The notes under the pieces: model-generated | Database searches by the model: none | Seen by the model: the letters and a program-made list of their open reading frames with translations, nothing else | Told to the model about the DNA's origin: nothing | Assembly: GCF_903772925.1 (NCBI RefSeq) | Contig: NZ_LR812090.1 | Span: 3,058,594-3,122,593, forward strand | Source of the DNA: Alteromonas macleodii | Lineage (GTDB): Bacteria; Pseudomonadota; Gammaproteobacteria; Enterobacterales; Alteromonadaceae | DNA: 64,000 nucleotides | Direction: 5' to 3' | Program-made: the position numbers and the translations under genes | Shown here: piece by piece, positions 1 to 9,986 of the stretch | Layout: every line of letters begins with the position of its first letter | Position numbering within the stretch: the stretch's first letter is position 1

Positions 1-357
1 CTGGCACATAACGACAATAGTATCGATGTAGTAGTTAGTGACGTGTCTCTGCAGGGCATAAAACTACAAGCAACGGAAACCGCATTGTCAAACTTACCTT
101 TCGACAGCCATGAACCTTATGTTGCTACCTTCCAAGCAAATGAAGACAGCCCAGTTATCACCCTTTCAATCTCACAGTTATATCGCCACGCGGACAGCAG
201 ACAGGAGCTAGTTTCGTTGGGGTGTAAAGTAGAGCGTATGGATGTGGAAAGCATAAGCGCCCTTCGCCGTTTAATCTTACTAAACAGCGATGATGCTAGT
301 ATTGAAGAGAAAGATCTTAATGCGCTGGTTAATGCGGTTTATCAAGCGCCAAATTAA
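1..357 (+). CDS. PilZ-like domain protein, C-terminal part (cut by window edge)
   Basis: The reading frame is open from the first base, so this is the last 118 residues of a longer protein. Near the visible start it has DVSLQG (residues 14-19 of the visible part), which fits the second PilZ signature (D/N-x-S-x-x-G). PilZ domains bind cyclic di-GMP in many bacteria. The matching RxxxR part would lie upstream, outside the window. The rest has no motif I recognise. It converges on radA and lies on the same strand as the large PilZ protein beyond radA, so two PilZ-type genes flank radA. Function is unknown; the PilZ assignment is moderate because only half of the signature can be seen. A GTG at 43 could be read as a start but probably is not one, since the frame runs on upstream. 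Confidence 0.6.
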   Translation: MAHNDNSIDVVVSDVSLQGIKLQATETALSNLPFDSHEPYVATFQANEDSPVITLSISQLYRHADSRQELVSLGCKVERMDVESISALRRLILLNSDDASIEEKDLNALVNAVYQAPN

Positions 358-483
358 AACAAAAAAATACGACAAGTCTCTGCAGAGCTTCAGAAAAGGC
401 TCCACCCTCAAACTGCGCAAAAAGACGTACTTCACAAGTCTTCTTGCGCGTTCCCTACAGCTTTAACGTTAATGCATTTCGCG

Positions 484-1851
484 TTATTCCAAGGCATCTA
501 ACGCTTCAGAAAGCCGAGCCACGGACACGACTTTCATGCCATTAATAGCTTGTTTAGGGGCATTAGCTTTAGGCACAATAGCTCGTTTAAAACCATGCTT
601 TGCCGCTTCTATTATGCGCTCTGTTCCATTGGGAACCGGACGAATTTCACCTGCAAGGCCTACTTCACCAAACACAATCAAGTCGCGCGGTAATGAACGG
701 TTTCTGAAGCTGGAAATCATCGCCAGTAATAACGCCAGGTCAGCACTGGTTTCAGAGACTCGTACACCGCCAACAACGTTCACAAATACGTCTTGGTCGT
801 TCATTTGTACATTACCGTGCCGGTGAAGTACTGCTAACAGCATGGACAAACGATTTTGATCTAGACCCACAGCTATCCGTCTTGGGTTAGACATCTGTGA
901 ATAATCCACCAGCGCTTGTATTTCCACAAGTAACGGCCGGGTGCCTTCCCAAATGACCATAACGCTAGAACCAGGCGTTTCATTTTCACCTCGGCTTAAG
1001 AAAATAGCTGAAGGATTACTGACCTCTTTCAAGCCTTTTTCCGTCATGGCAAATACACCCAGTTCGTTGACTGCACCGAAGCGGTTTTTGTGGCTGCGCA
1101 AAGTACGGTAACGACCGTCACTTTCCCCTTCCAGCATCATAGAACTATCGATACAGTGCTCAAGTACTTTAGGGCCCGCTAAGTTTCCGTCTTTCGTTAC
1201 GTGGCCAACAATAAACATGGCAATGTGATTTTGTTTGGCAAAGCGCGTTAAATACGCCGCGCTTTCCCTTACTTGGGATACGCTGCCCGGTGCAGATTGA
1301 ACATCTGACACATGCATAACCTGAATAGAGTCGATAACCATAATTTTAGGCTTTTTCGTAAGCGCTAAATCGCAGATGGTTTCCACGTTAGTTTCGGCTA
1401 ACATCATCAGCTTATCGTCAGGGAGGTTTAAACGCTTGGCACGCATTGCCACCTGTTGGAGAGACTCTTCCCCGGTAACATAAAGGGCGGTTTCGCTTTT
1501 CGCCATCTGACACATTACCTGTAGCAAAAGTGTACTTTTTCCGGCGCCAGGTGAACCACCAATTAACATAGCGGCACCAGGGACTATTCCTCCGCCAAGC
1601 ACTCTATCTAGTTCCTTAAACGTTGACGAAAATCGTGGCAGTGATTCTAAATCTATAGCGTTTAGTGTCTCGATTTTGGCTGCGGTTTGCCCTGCATACC
1701 CTGAAGTAGTTTGTCGAGCTACACTTTTGGCACTCGCTACCACAAACTCACTTATCGTGTTCCACGCTTTACACTCAGAGCATTGTCCTTGCCAACGTGG
1801 GAACTCGGCCCCGCAGTCAGAACACACATAAGCAGTTTTACGTTTTGCCAT
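484..1851 (-). CDS. radA: DNA repair protein RadA (branch migration ATPase)
   Basis: RadA is a hexameric DnaB/RecA-like ATPase that drives branch migration of recombination intermediates in the cytoplasm. The 455 residues match the family length. Visible parts in order: a four-cysteine zinc finger (C10, C13, C24, C27), the Walker A motif GGSPGAGKST at 98-107, the RadA-specific KNRFG motif at 255-259, and a C-terminal Lon-protease-like domain from about 270 to the end. It stands alone on the minus strand between two PilZ-type genes. In enterics radA lies next to serB; here the large PilZ gene is inserted between them. No truncation or missing key residue was seen. Confidence 0.97.
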   Translation of the reverse strand: MAKRKTAYVCSDCGAEFPRWQGQCSECKAWNTISEFVVASAKSVARQTTSGYAGQTAAKIETLNAIDLESLPRFSSTFKELDRVLGGGIVPGAAMLIGGSPGAGKSTLLLQVMCQMAKSETALYVTGEESLQQVAMRAKRLNLPDDKLMMLAETNVETICDLALTKKPKIMVIDSIQVMHVSDVQSAPGSVSQVRESAAYLTRFAKQNHIAMFIVGHVTKDGNLAGPKVLEHCIDSSMMLEGESDGRYRTLRSHKNRFGAVNELGVFAMTEKGLKEVSNPSAIFLSRGENETPGSSVMVIWEGTRPLLVEIQALVDYSQMSNPRRIAVGLDQNRLSMLLAVLHRHGNVQMNDQDVFVNVVGGVRVSETSADLALLLAMISSFRNRSLPRDLIVFGEVGLAGEIRPVPNGTERIIEAAKHGFKRAIVPKANAPKQAINGMKVVSVARLSEALDALE

Positions 1852-2039
1852 ATTCCAGTTTTATCCATTGCTTAAAAAGAGTATTCTAACACTTAATAAC
1901 GGTGAATTAAGCACAAACCCACGGTCAGTTTTCATTCAGGAATATACTTCCAAGCATAAAAATTAAGGGGTTAATGAGTTTTGCTGATTTGCCGATAACA
2001 ACTAAAATAATTGATACTTAACAACAAAGTTGCGCATTC

Positions 2040-4565
2040 ATGAGTCAAGATTTAAAGCAATATGCTGATATTATTGAACAGCTAAAGCCCATGGTTAATG
2101 GGCCTGAATTTAACCAAGTATTGCTTCAAACTGCTTCTGACGTACCTAAAGAAAAGCGCTTTCTTATTAAAATGGAAGTGAAGCGTTTAGCTAAACCTTG
2201 TATGCGTACTATAGATTTGCGCGGTCACGTAGATGGCAAGTGCAAGAAATATGTCCACGAAGGACGTAGCCACTACATGGACGACGTGGCTGTTGATAAG
2301 TTTGAAGAACAACTGCGCGTATTCGGACGCTACACCTACGGTGTATACGAAGCCGTTCAAAACACTGAAAACAACTTTCGGTTAATGCGTGAAAAAGAAC
2401 TCGCACAAGAAAGAGCTGATAAAGAAAACCCAGAACTTAAAAAGCGTTCAGCCGTTTTAGAACAGTTCAAAGTTCCTACCGTAAACCTTCTCGATTACAG
2501 GCAGCGCAATACAGAGCGCATGAACTTCGCGGTTGCCGTAGAAATATTTAACACTGAGAACCGCTCTGTGCGAGGCTTAAGCGTAGATATTTCTCTTGAA
2601 GGCCTTCAGATAAAATTGTCTAAAGACGCCTTTTTCAAAAAAGGTGAAACGCTCTTTATTTATTTCAGGGGGCTTGAAAGCGAGTTTGCCATGGATAAAA
2701 AAAATGGCATTGCTTACAAACTAGTAAAAATCATTACGAAAAATGATGTTAACTATTTAGCCTTACAGCGCGATAAGACTCATCCAAGCCCAGCATTCGA
2801 TAAGTTCCTAGAAAGCTTTATCCACGGCAATAAACGCCGCTATAAAGTGAATATGACGAACACCATCGAAGCGATAACCAGTAAAACCTGTGAACAATAT
2901 TTTTCACCTCGTAGCCCTACGCTTCCTGTTTTTATCGATGTCGTCAACGAAACTTTAGTGCCTCGCTATGCGATGGTAAATGAAGTAAACCGAGAAACGG
3001 TACAGTATTGGCAAGACGAAGAAGAAAACTGTCGTCTTAATTTCTTGCTATCGCAAGAAAGACTTACTCGGTTACTAAACAAATCTGATGAAGTTCGTGA
3101 AATATTCGTCTTCAGCTTTACCCATTTGCACACAGATAAAGTTTATTTTTATTCAGCCTCTTATGAAGAGTTACTGCAGAAAGAGGTCTTATCCCGTGTA
3201 TTTTTGGGTTTTGGCTCAAGAAAAGCGAGTTGGCGAGTGTTTAAAATAACTCTGACAGACATGGACCCAGAGCAAGCGCATATTCCGCTTTCTATCCCAG
3301 ACTCTGTTGGCAATAAAGTTAAAAAGCTTAATACACCGCCTTCTGCTCGTTTGATGTCAAAGCTTAAAAACCTGCGTTATCTGGCTCATGTTACAGACGT
3401 GACCTCAGTAACAGGGCAAGAGACGTACAACGAACTTAAGTTTAATCGCGACAACCTTTCGCATTTAAGGATTTTCGGTCACCCAAGGAATCGTGCAGCA
3501 TCTAACATTCATATTGTACGTTTTAAGTACGAAGAGCAGCGCATTGAAAGCCGCTACCAGCTAAGAACGCAAATTGAAGCAAGGTTTAATGGCGAATCGA
3601 CGGTCCATCGAGGGATCAGCGAAGACATCTCAGTACACGGATTAGGTCTTCGTGTTGAGCTAGCAAAAGATTATAAGGGTAGTTTGGAAGGAAGAGTAGA
3701 AGTTGCCTTTCCTCGGCTTCAGGAAATAGCGAACAACTATGACGTAATGCACCTTCAGTATGAAATTATTTATCATAATGTCGAGAAGAATATCCTTCAC
3801 CTGAAGACAGCTACTGGCGAAGAGGGCAAAAGCGCTCGCAACTTTTTTGAAGAATTAATTAAAAAGAACAAGGCCAATCTTAAAGTCGATAACGATGAAG
3901 AAGAAGTAGAGGGCATGGGCCAAGCACTGCGTTGTATAAACGCAAGAAATGCGACCTCCTTATCTTTCCTGATGAGTAAAGAAGGTGTGCGCTATACTCC
4001 GCAGGCCTGTATAGTTGGAAAACAAGACGAACGCATCACTACCCTTACCACGCAATACGCAGAGCGCGGTAAAGTAAATTTGGAATTTTTGTTTAGAGAT
4101 AGAAAGCAAGACTCTCCTTTCGTACAAAGTGGTATCAAAGCAGTTAAGCTTGAAAACATGCCCTTACGACAAGAGCTATTCATATCTTTCGATGCGTCTC
4201 AAAAAGAGCCGCGAATGGCGATCATTCCTCGTTACTCACATAAGTTTGAAAGCAATGAACAACGCCGAGCATTTATAAGAGAAGCCATGGTGCGCGGCCA
4301 GTTTGTCGCTATACACGTTATGCTGACCACAACTGGCAAGCCTGACTTGACCATGCTGCAAACAGAAATTAACTACGTCACCATGTACGCCATGCACAGA
4401 GCTCGTGAGTTAGAAAAGAAAATGTGGAGTATTGCTGCCTGTTCCCATCTTGTCGATGTCACGGACGAGGTGCTCATAAGATATGGTTTTACTATGCAAG
4501 ACATTACGGCGAATAAAACGCTAAAAAGTGCAGTACAACCTAGAGCCATGGTTAACAACGCGTAA
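2040..4565 (+). CDS. Large protein with two PilZ domains (841 aa)
   Basis: Cytoplasmic protein of 841 residues with no signal peptide or membrane segment. Two full cyclic di-GMP binding signatures can be read. The first is RNTER at 156-160 with DISLEG at 183-188; the second is RIESR at 501-505 with DISVHG at 529-534. The N-terminal 150 residues hold another IDLRG-type stretch that may be a degenerate PilZ domain, and the final 200 residues look like a further beta-rich region. There is no enzymatic or output domain I recognise, so it may act by protein contact when cyclic di-GMP binds. It is divergent from radA across 188 bp and converges with serB. The ligand is inferred from the motifs; the role in motility, biofilm or pilus control is not shown by the sequence. 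Confidence 0.85.
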   Translation: MSQDLKQYADIIEQLKPMVNGPEFNQVLLQTASDVPKEKRFLIKMEVKRLAKPCMRTIDLRGHVDGKCKKYVHEGRSHYMDDVAVDKFEEQLRVFGRYTYGVYEAVQNTENNFRLMREKELAQERADKENPELKKRSAVLEQFKVPTVNLLDYRQRNTERMNFAVAVEIFNTENRSVRGLSVDISLEGLQIKLSKDAFFKKGETLFIYFRGLESEFAMDKKNGIAYKLVKIITKNDVNYLALQRDKTHPSPAFDKFLESFIHGNKRRYKVNMTNTIEAITSKTCEQYFSPRSPTLPVFIDVVNETLVPRYAMVNEVNRETVQYWQDEEENCRLNFLLSQERLTRLLNKSDEVREIFVFSFTHLHTDKVYFYSASYEELLQKEVLSRVFLGFGSRKASWRVFKITLTDMDPEQAHIPLSIPDSVGNKVKKLNTPPSARLMSKLKNLRYLAHVTDVTSVTGQETYNELKFNRDNLSHLRIFGHPRNRAASNIHIVRFKYEEQRIESRYQLRTQIEARFNGESTVHRGISEDISVHGLGLRVELAKDYKGSLEGRVEVAFPRLQEIANNYDVMHLQYEIIYHNVEKNILHLKTATGEEGKSARNFFEELIKKNKANLKVDNDEEEVEGMGQALRCINARNATSLSFLMSKEGVRYTPQACIVGKQDERITTLTTQYAERGKVNLEFLFRDRKQDSPFVQSGIKAVKLENMPLRQELFISFDASQKEPRMAIIPRYSHKFESNEQRRAFIREAMVRGQFVAIHVMLTTTGKPDLTMLQTEINYVTMYAMHRARELEKKMWSIAACSHLVDVTDEVLIRYGFTMQDITANKTLKSAVQPRAMVNNA

Positions 4566-4776
4566 GTAAGAGGCAGTATTTTAACTTACATATTCAGGCC
4601 TGCGCTTAGAAAAAACTAAGCTCAGACCTCTGATTTATTTAAGCGCCAATTTTTTAATAACTGGCGCCTACATACCAGTGCGTACAGATAATTGTGCATT
4701 CCGAAGGCGCTGGTAAGTTTCCTAGCAAAGCGTGGGAATGCAGGAATGGCTGCTCCCTTTCCAGTTCCTTTAGCGT

Positions 4777-5760
4777 CTATTTATCTAAGAAATAAAGAAG
4801 ACTGTGCAGACTACCAACGCGTACGGCTACGTCCGCTTTCTCATTCACTAAAGGTTTGCCGTGACACGCAACGCCTAAGGCTGATTCAGCCATCATCACC
4901 AAGTCGTTCGCCCCATCGCCCATGGCAACGGTTTGTCTCGATGGTATTTGCCACTTTTCAGACAGCGCTTTTACTGTGCGAGCTTTTACATCAGCATTAA
5001 TAATTTCGCCTTCCACTTTCCCTGTTAAGTGCCCGTCTTTTACCGAAAGCGTGTTTGATATCGCATAGTCCAGTCCCAGCCTTGCTTTTAAGTGGTCAGC
5101 AAAGAAAGTAAAGCCACCTGATGCAATAGCGAGTTTCCAGTTATTCGCTTTTAAATGTTTAAGCAGTGTCTGAATACCAGGCATAATAGGAATGCTGTCA
5201 CGAATTTGATTTAGGTGGTCAATGGGTACCCCCTCTAAACACGCCACCCTATGCGTCAAGCTATCGTTAAAGGCAATTTCTCCGCGCATTGCTCTTGCTG
5301 TCACTTCGGCAACCTGTTCACCAACACCAGCCAGTTTTGCTATCTCATCAATACATTCTATGGCAATAACGGTGCTGTCCATATCCATAACCAGCAGTCC
5401 AGGTTCAGACAAAGACGGTCGCGAGGTTTGCAGCCCAACATCAAGGTTGTAAGCATCACTGACATCACCAAGTAGAGACTTTATTTGCTCAGGCTTTGCA
5501 TTAATTACCTGCCCTCTTATTTCGATAGCATCGTCTCCCATTTGCTGATGCAAATGATGAAACGCAGCACTTACTGGCGAAAATACGTTTATGAGTTTAT
5601 CTAATACGCCTTTTAATAAATACGGGGTTATAGCTTGTCCGATTACAGTTAGCGTATGCGAATACGCTTTTGTATTGTGCTCGCTGCTGACAATGTTTGC
5701 CAGATATGAAGCTAGATGAATATCGTCATTTTTGATTTCGATGGTGAATATGTCTTTCAT
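4777..5760 (-). CDS. serB: Phosphoserine phosphatase SerB
   Basis: Last step of L-serine synthesis: hydrolysis of O-phospho-L-serine by a HAD-family phosphatase. The nucleophile motif DMDST lies about 126 residues from the chosen start and is followed by ECIDEIAKLAG, as in the enteric enzyme. The C-terminal acidic motif MGDGANDLVMM is present. I chose the ATG at 5760, which gives 327 residues, close to the E. coli enzyme (322). The open frame extends ten codons upstream, but only to a TTG at 5790. The N-terminal 120 residues are a divergent ACT-like region. The gene is divergent from the smp/ytjB-type gene, the same pairing as serB-ytjB in E. coli, which supports both calls. Confidence 0.95.
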   Translation of the reverse strand: MKDIFTIEIKNDDIHLASYLANIVSSEHNTKAYSHTLTVIGQAITPYLLKGVLDKLINVFSPVSAAFHHLHQQMGDDAIEIRGQVINAKPEQIKSLLGDVSDAYNLDVGLQTSRPSLSEPGLLVMDMDSTVIAIECIDEIAKLAGVGEQVAEVTARAMRGEIAFNDSLTHRVACLEGVPIDHLNQIRDSIPIMPGIQTLLKHLKANNWKLAIASGGFTFFADHLKARLGLDYAISNTLSVKDGHLTGKVEGEIINADVKARTVKALSEKWQIPSRQTVAMGDGANDLVMMAESALGVACHGKPLVNEKADVAVRVGSLHSLLYFLDK

Positions 5761-5898
5761 AACGCACACAGTATCTGTGGTGATTGGCAAATGTTGCTCT
5801 AATGCTAACCAATTAGGCTAACTAATAAAATATCCCCTTTAAAATTATTTAGATTTCACCTACTGTTAGGCAACTCATAGCAATTATGGAATTACGCA

Positions 5899-6594
5899 TT
5901 GTTAAACGTGCTGAGCAAAGCCCCTTCACAATCAAAAAGCAATTCGCACTCACTTTACACGGCGTTGAAAAGACTATTTCATACGCTGATTGTAAGTACG
6001 GTGTTTGCGCTGGTGATTGTATTGATACTTTTGCTGCAGCAATACCAAAGTGACTGGCTAACGGTACAAACTCGTTTTTCTGGGGAGAGCATAGCAAGGC
6101 AGTACGCTAAACTACTTCGCCCCGCATTTGAAGCTGATCAAGCAGCCAACCAGGGAACCGAAGTAAGAGCTGACTCGACGCTATCGAGTACCCTTGCCCA
6201 ACGAAACTACATTGAAAGTGTTGCTACTGTTTTGGTTAAGGAGCCGCATATTCTTGCTCTATCAGTGTTTGATAAAGACGGAAGGTACATTGCGCCTTTA
6301 CCCCAGATTGATAGCGTTGTGTCGATGAGCCAGTCCCAAGGCGTGACGCCGCTTACCTATGTAGGCGTGATCACCGACGACAATGATAATGTTTTAGGCT
6401 ATGTGAACATTCATATGGATACGCAGGCGATATTAGAAAGTCCCCTTGCCCTGCGTTATCAACTGGCGTTAATTGCGTGTATTTTAGTGTTTTTGGCTTT
6501 AATGTTAGGCATTTACCTGACGCGGGCGTTTTATAAGTCTCGCCCTTGGTTTATACAAGCCATCGAATCTATGAGAAAGAACAAAGATACGTAA
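5899..6594 (+). CDS. Smp/YtjB-family membrane protein
   Basis: Inner-membrane protein of about 231 residues. It has one hydrophobic segment near residues 30-48 and another near 187-207, enclosing a roughly 130-residue periplasmic part; this is the layout of YtjB (Smp). The divergent position next to serB matches the E. coli serB-ytjB pair. The molecular function of the family is not established. The only start in frame is a TTG at 5899 or a GTG at 5908; the nearby ATG at 5886 is in another frame. The start is therefore uncertain, but the body of the gene is not in doubt. Confidence 0.8.
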   Translation: MLNVLSKAPSQSKSNSHSLYTALKRLFHTLIVSTVFALVIVLILLLQQYQSDWLTVQTRFSGESIARQYAKLLRPAFEADQAANQGTEVRADSTLSSTLAQRNYIESVATVLVKEPHILALSVFDKDGRYIAPLPQIDSVVSMSQSQGVTPLTYVGVITDDNDNVLGYVNIHMDTQAILESPLALRYQLALIACILVFLALMLGIYLTRAFYKSRPWFIQAIESMRKNKDT

Positions 6595-6631
6595 GCGGGT
6601 ATTCACGATACTTTTACACGAGCTCACAATT

Positions 6632-7459
6632 CTAAGCTGTTTCAAACAAGCGTAAATAGTTTTGTGTTGTAATAGATATTATTTGTTTAGGTGATATAGC
6701 GAAAAGCTCGTGTATAACGTCAACAACATCAGATAGATACTGTGGTTCATTAGGCGCACCCTGCCTGCCGTACATGGGCATATCAGGGGCATCAGTCTCT
6801 AGTAGTATCTTATCGAAATGGTTTTCTAGCAGATACTTCAGGGTGTCTCGCGTCTTTCGTGCTCTTTCATAGGTTATGGTACCACCTATTCCTAAGTAAA
6901 AGCCTCGCTCAATATAGGCTTTAGCCGCCTCCACACTGCCAGAAAAAGCATGCACTACCCCAACACCTTGATACTTAGCTTGCTTGAAGGCTTCAAGTAG
7001 TAAATGATGACTTTTTCGGTGATGCAGAATAACAGGGAGCGCTTTTGTATCGGCGAGTTTCAAATGGGCATGTAGCACTTTCTTTTGAAGCGTTAATGGC
7101 ACACTTATGTGCCCATCAATACCGGTTTCTCCCACCGCTTTTACCGAAGGGTGTAAAGTGGCAGCAGCGGCTTCAAGCTGCCCAAGATTTTCATCAATCG
7201 CCTGCTCAGGTAAGTCAGTGGTCGAAGCTGTATTATCTTGGTTGCTATCGGTCAAAAAATAGGGATGAAGACCTAGCGCGGTATCGATAGGCAAAAGGCT
7301 GCTGTGCTGCTCACTAAGCGCTTGAAGCGCTTCCCAAGACCGTGGGTTAATACTTGGTGCCATTATGCGAGTAAGCCCAGCGGCCTTGGCAGTTTCCAGC
7401 GAAGTATGCAGGTCTACTTTTGATGCAAGCAAGTCGAGGTGGCAATGACTATCAATCAT
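6632..7459 (-). CDS. TatD-family metal-dependent hydrolase (YjjV-like)
   Basis: TIM-barrel hydrolase of the TatD/amidohydrolase superfamily; relatives are metal-dependent nucleases. Visible metal ligands and motifs are the starting DSHCHLD, ETGID near the first third, HHRKSHH, HAFSGS and the late ETDAPDMP. I chose the ATG at 7459 because the family starts at this motif and an AGGAG lies just upstream; the frame could extend ten codons further. This gives 275 residues. It is close to serB and ytjB, and in E. coli yjjV lies in the same broad region. The natural substrate is not known from sequence. Confidence 0.88.
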   Translation of the reverse strand: MIDSHCHLDLLASKVDLHTSLETAKAAGLTRIMAPSINPRSWEALQALSEQHSSLLPIDTALGLHPYFLTDSNQDNTASTTDLPEQAIDENLGQLEAAAATLHPSVKAVGETGIDGHISVPLTLQKKVLHAHLKLADTKALPVILHHRKSHHLLLEAFKQAKYQGVGVVHAFSGSVEAAKAYIERGFYLGIGGTITYERARKTRDTLKYLLENHFDKILLETDAPDMPMYGRQGAPNEPQYLSDVVDVIHELFAISPKQIISITTQNYLRLFETA

Positions 7460-7560
7460 GGCGTTGCTCCTTTCTCGCTTTACGCTCAATCAAATGCTAA
7501 GTACTTAAAATGTCTAGCGGCTGCATAAGACTCGCTACCCTATGCAGTCAATAAGCGCTT

Positions 7561-8199
7561 TTACGGCATTAAGCGCTGTGTTGCCCATGCACCATCTTCG
7601 GTTTTGTTATACTCAAAACGGTCGTGAAGCCTATCTTCTCCGCCCTGCCAAAATTCAATTTGATGAGGCACAATGCGAAAGCCTCCCCAAAAGTCCGGTA
7701 CAGGAAGTTCCTTGTTCGCAAACTTATCTTTCAGTTGCTTAAATTGGGTAAGCAAAAGCTCTCTACTGCCAATTGGCTTGCTTTGTTTAGACGCATAGGC
7801 TGCCAACTGACTGTCTTTAGGGCGAGAGAAGAAATAGGCTGCATTTTCAGAAACAGAAAGCTTTTCAACACTGCCACAGACGCGAACTTGGCGCTCCATA
7901 AAAAACCATGGGAAGTGACAGGATACTTTTGGGTTAACCGAAAGTTCTTGCGCTTTTCGACTGCCGAGATTTGTGAAAAATACAAAGCCTTCTTCACTGA
8001 CATCTTTTAACAGAACAATACGTTGAGAAGGTTGACCGCTAGCGTCAACGGTGGCAACCGTCATCGCAGTAGGATCGGGGATACCAGCTTCAATGGCGTC
8101 TTTCAGCCATTTATCGAACAAAATAAATGGGCTTGAAGTAATATCAGTCTCGCTCAAACTGCCTTTCGAGTACTGTCTGCGCATATCTGAAATTGCCAT
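7561..8199 (-). CDS. pdxH: Pyridoxamine 5'-phosphate oxidase PdxH
   Basis: FMN-dependent oxidase that makes pyridoxal 5'-phosphate from pyridoxamine or pyridoxine phosphate. The length of 212 residues is normal. The family shape is clear: RRQYSKGSL near the start, QRIVLLKDVSEEGFVFFTN in the flavin region, SRPKDSQLAAYASKQS in the middle and the C-terminal FWQGGEDRLHDRFEY with the substrate-binding arginines. An AGGAG lies about 12 bases before the ATG. The gene stands alone, after a 169-bp gap downstream of era, in the place where recO-pdxJ follows era in enterics. Confidence 0.96.
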   Translation of the reverse strand: MAISDMRRQYSKGSLSETDITSSPFILFDKWLKDAIEAGIPDPTAMTVATVDASGQPSQRIVLLKDVSEEGFVFFTNLGSRKAQELSVNPKVSCHFPWFFMERQVRVCGSVEKLSVSENAAYFFSRPKDSQLAAYASKQSKPIGSRELLLTQFKQLKDKFANKELPVPDFWGGFRIVPHQIEFWQGGEDRLHDRFEYNKTEDGAWATQRLMP

Positions 8200-8368
8200 A
8201 TACCGCTCCTGAAAAGAGATTACTATACGTGCCAGTGCTTATTGTAAGTGCTTGTGCATACCTTTACGCGAATGCTTCTAACTTCATGTTCACCAAAAGC
8301 ACTTTAGAATTAAGCGCTAATTAGCATTAGAATAAGGCTCAACGTACTAATGCTAACAACGATATAGG

Positions 8369-9316
8369 CTAAAAGTTGCTGTCGTCACCGTAGCCTAGTG
8401 AACGCAAAGCGCGCTCATCGTCTGCCCAGCCTTGTTTCACTTTAACCCAGAGTTCCAAAAATACTTTATTGTCGAACAAGTTTTCCATATCTTTACGCGC
8501 TTGCTCACCAATGGTTTTCAAATGCTTACCGCCTTTACCAATGATCATGCGTTTTTGCGTTTCGCGCTCAACCAAAATTAAGCCACTAATACGATAAACA
8601 CCATTGTCTGTCATTTTGAACTGCTCAATTTCTACCGTAGTAGAGTAAGGCAACTCATCGCCAGTAAAGCGCATCAGCTTTTCACGGATGATTTCAGCAG
8701 CCATAAAGCGACTTGAACGGTCAGTGATATAGTCTTCTGGGAAGAAAAATTCACTCTTAGGTAACGACTTAGCCACTAAGTCTCTAATATCGTCTACCAT
8801 TTTGCCCTGTTTAGCGCTGATAGGGATCATGTGCTCAAACGGGTGTTTCTCACCAAGCTTTTGTAGGTGAACCATAAAGTTTTCTTTATCTTCCACCTTA
8901 TCCATTTTGTTTACGATAAGGTAGCAAGGAAGGTTTGCCTGCTTAACTTTACTTAATACCATTTCATCTTCAGCATTGAAGCGATCACCTTCCACGACAA
9001 ACAGCACAAGGCCAACTTCAGCTAATGAGCTAGACGCGGCGCGGTTCATGTAGCGATTAATCGCGCGTTTTTCGTCTTGGTGAAGCCCTGGTGTATCAAC
9101 GTAAATCGCTTGATAGTCGCCGTCAGTATCTATACCTAGAATACGGTGGCGCGTGGTCTGAGGCTTACGTGAGGTAATACTTACCTTTTGACCTAGTAAA
9201 CGGTTAAGTAGCGTCGACTTGCCCACGTTAGGGCGCCCGACTATGGCAACTAGGCCACAGCGAGTTTGAATATCTGGCATCTCTGGCAAATTCGACTCAT
9301 CATGTGTTGTCATCAA
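8369..9316 (-). CDS. era: GTPase Era
   Basis: Essential GTPase that binds 16S rRNA and helps assemble the 30S subunit. The G1 motif GRPNVGKST is near residue 27, DTPGLH follows as G3, NKMDK as G4, and the C-terminal KH domain carries the RNA-binding [13 protein letters not shown]. The length of 315 residues is slightly above E. coli's 301 because of a short N-terminal extension. The start overlaps the end of rnc by 17 bases, as expected for translational coupling in the lepA-lepB-rnc-era operon. Confidence 0.97.
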   Translation of the reverse strand: MMTTHDESNLPEMPDIQTRCGLVAIVGRPNVGKSTLLNRLLGQKVSITSRKPQTTRHRILGIDTDGDYQAIYVDTPGLHQDEKRAINRYMNRAASSSLAEVGLVLFVVEGDRFNAEDEMVLSKVKQANLPCYLIVNKMDKVEDKENFMVHLQKLGEKHPFEHMIPISAKQGKMVDDIRDLVAKSLPKSEFFFPEDYITDRSSRFMAAEIIREKLMRFTGDELPYSTTVEIEQFKMTDNGVYRISGLILVERETQKRMIIGKGGKHLKTIGEQARKDMENLFDNKVFLELWVKVKQGWADDERALRSLGYGDDSNF

Positions 9317-9986
9317 GCTTCTCCAATGTTAAACGAGCAGCTTCTTGTTCTGCTTTACGACGGCTATTGCCAGACGCCACTACTGCTTTTGGTAGACTTT
9401 CCACCTTGCAGCTCACTTCGAATGTTTGTGCATGGTCTTTACCGGAAATAGACAGCACCTCGTACGTTGGCAGTGCCTGCTTGCGACCTTGCAGAAATTC
9501 CTGAAGACGTGTTTTACTATCTTTAGGGTGGGCATTAGGGTCGAGCTTGTTTATGCGAGTCTCCCACAAACGGTCGATAACGCCACGGACTTCGTCCATA
9601 CCTGAGTCAAGATAGATAGCACCTAAGATAGCTTCAACTGCGTCAGCCAAAATCGAGCTTCTGCGGTGACCGCCACTTTTAAGCTCACCTGGCCCCAAGT
9701 TGAGTAGTTCACCCACGCTAGCTTCTTTAGCGAGTTCAGCCAACGTCTCGCCTTTAACCAATGTAGAGCGCATACGGGTAAGCTTGCCTTCAGGTACTGT
9801 TGGAAAACGCTTAAACAGTGTTTCTCCCACAATCATGCCTAAAATAGCGTCGCCCAGAAACTCCAAGCGCTCATTGTGCTGTTTGGCTGCACTGCGGTGA
9901 GTGAGCGCTTGTTCCAATAACGCCTCATTGGTAAATGTATAGCCTATCGCCTTATAAAGGCGACGATATTTATCAATTCCCTGCAT
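9300..9986 (-). CDS. rnc: Ribonuclease III
   Basis: Double-strand-specific endoribonuclease that processes rRNA precursors and structured mRNA. The 228 residues match the family (226 in E. coli). The catalytic signature [12 protein letters not shown] is near residues 39-50, and the C-terminal double-stranded RNA binding domain ends the protein. Its ATG shares one base with the stop of lepB (TAATG), and its own end overlaps the start of era, so the genes are translationally coupled. Confidence 0.97.
   Translation of the reverse strand: MQGIDKYRRLYKAIGYTFTNEALLEQALTHRSAAKQHNERLEFLGDAILGMIVGETLFKRFPTVPEGKLTRMRSTLVKGETLAELAKEASVGELLNLGPGELKSGGHRRSSILADAVEAILGAIYLDSGMDEVRGVIDRLWETRINKLDPNAHPKDSKTRLQEFLQGRKQALPTYEVLSISGKDHAQTFEVSCKVESLPKAVVASGNSRRKAEQEAARLTLEKLDDNT

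Noticed and set aside
415..449. Imperfect 12-bp inverted repeat after the first gene (GCGCAAAAAGAC / GTCTTCTTGCGC)
   Set aside because: It has one mismatch, an 11-base loop and no T-run on either side. It may be a weak terminator between convergent genes, but the evidence is poor.
4692..5000. 102-codon frame on the plus strand
   Set aside because: It overlaps the C-terminal part of serB in antisense and has no domain or ribosome binding site.
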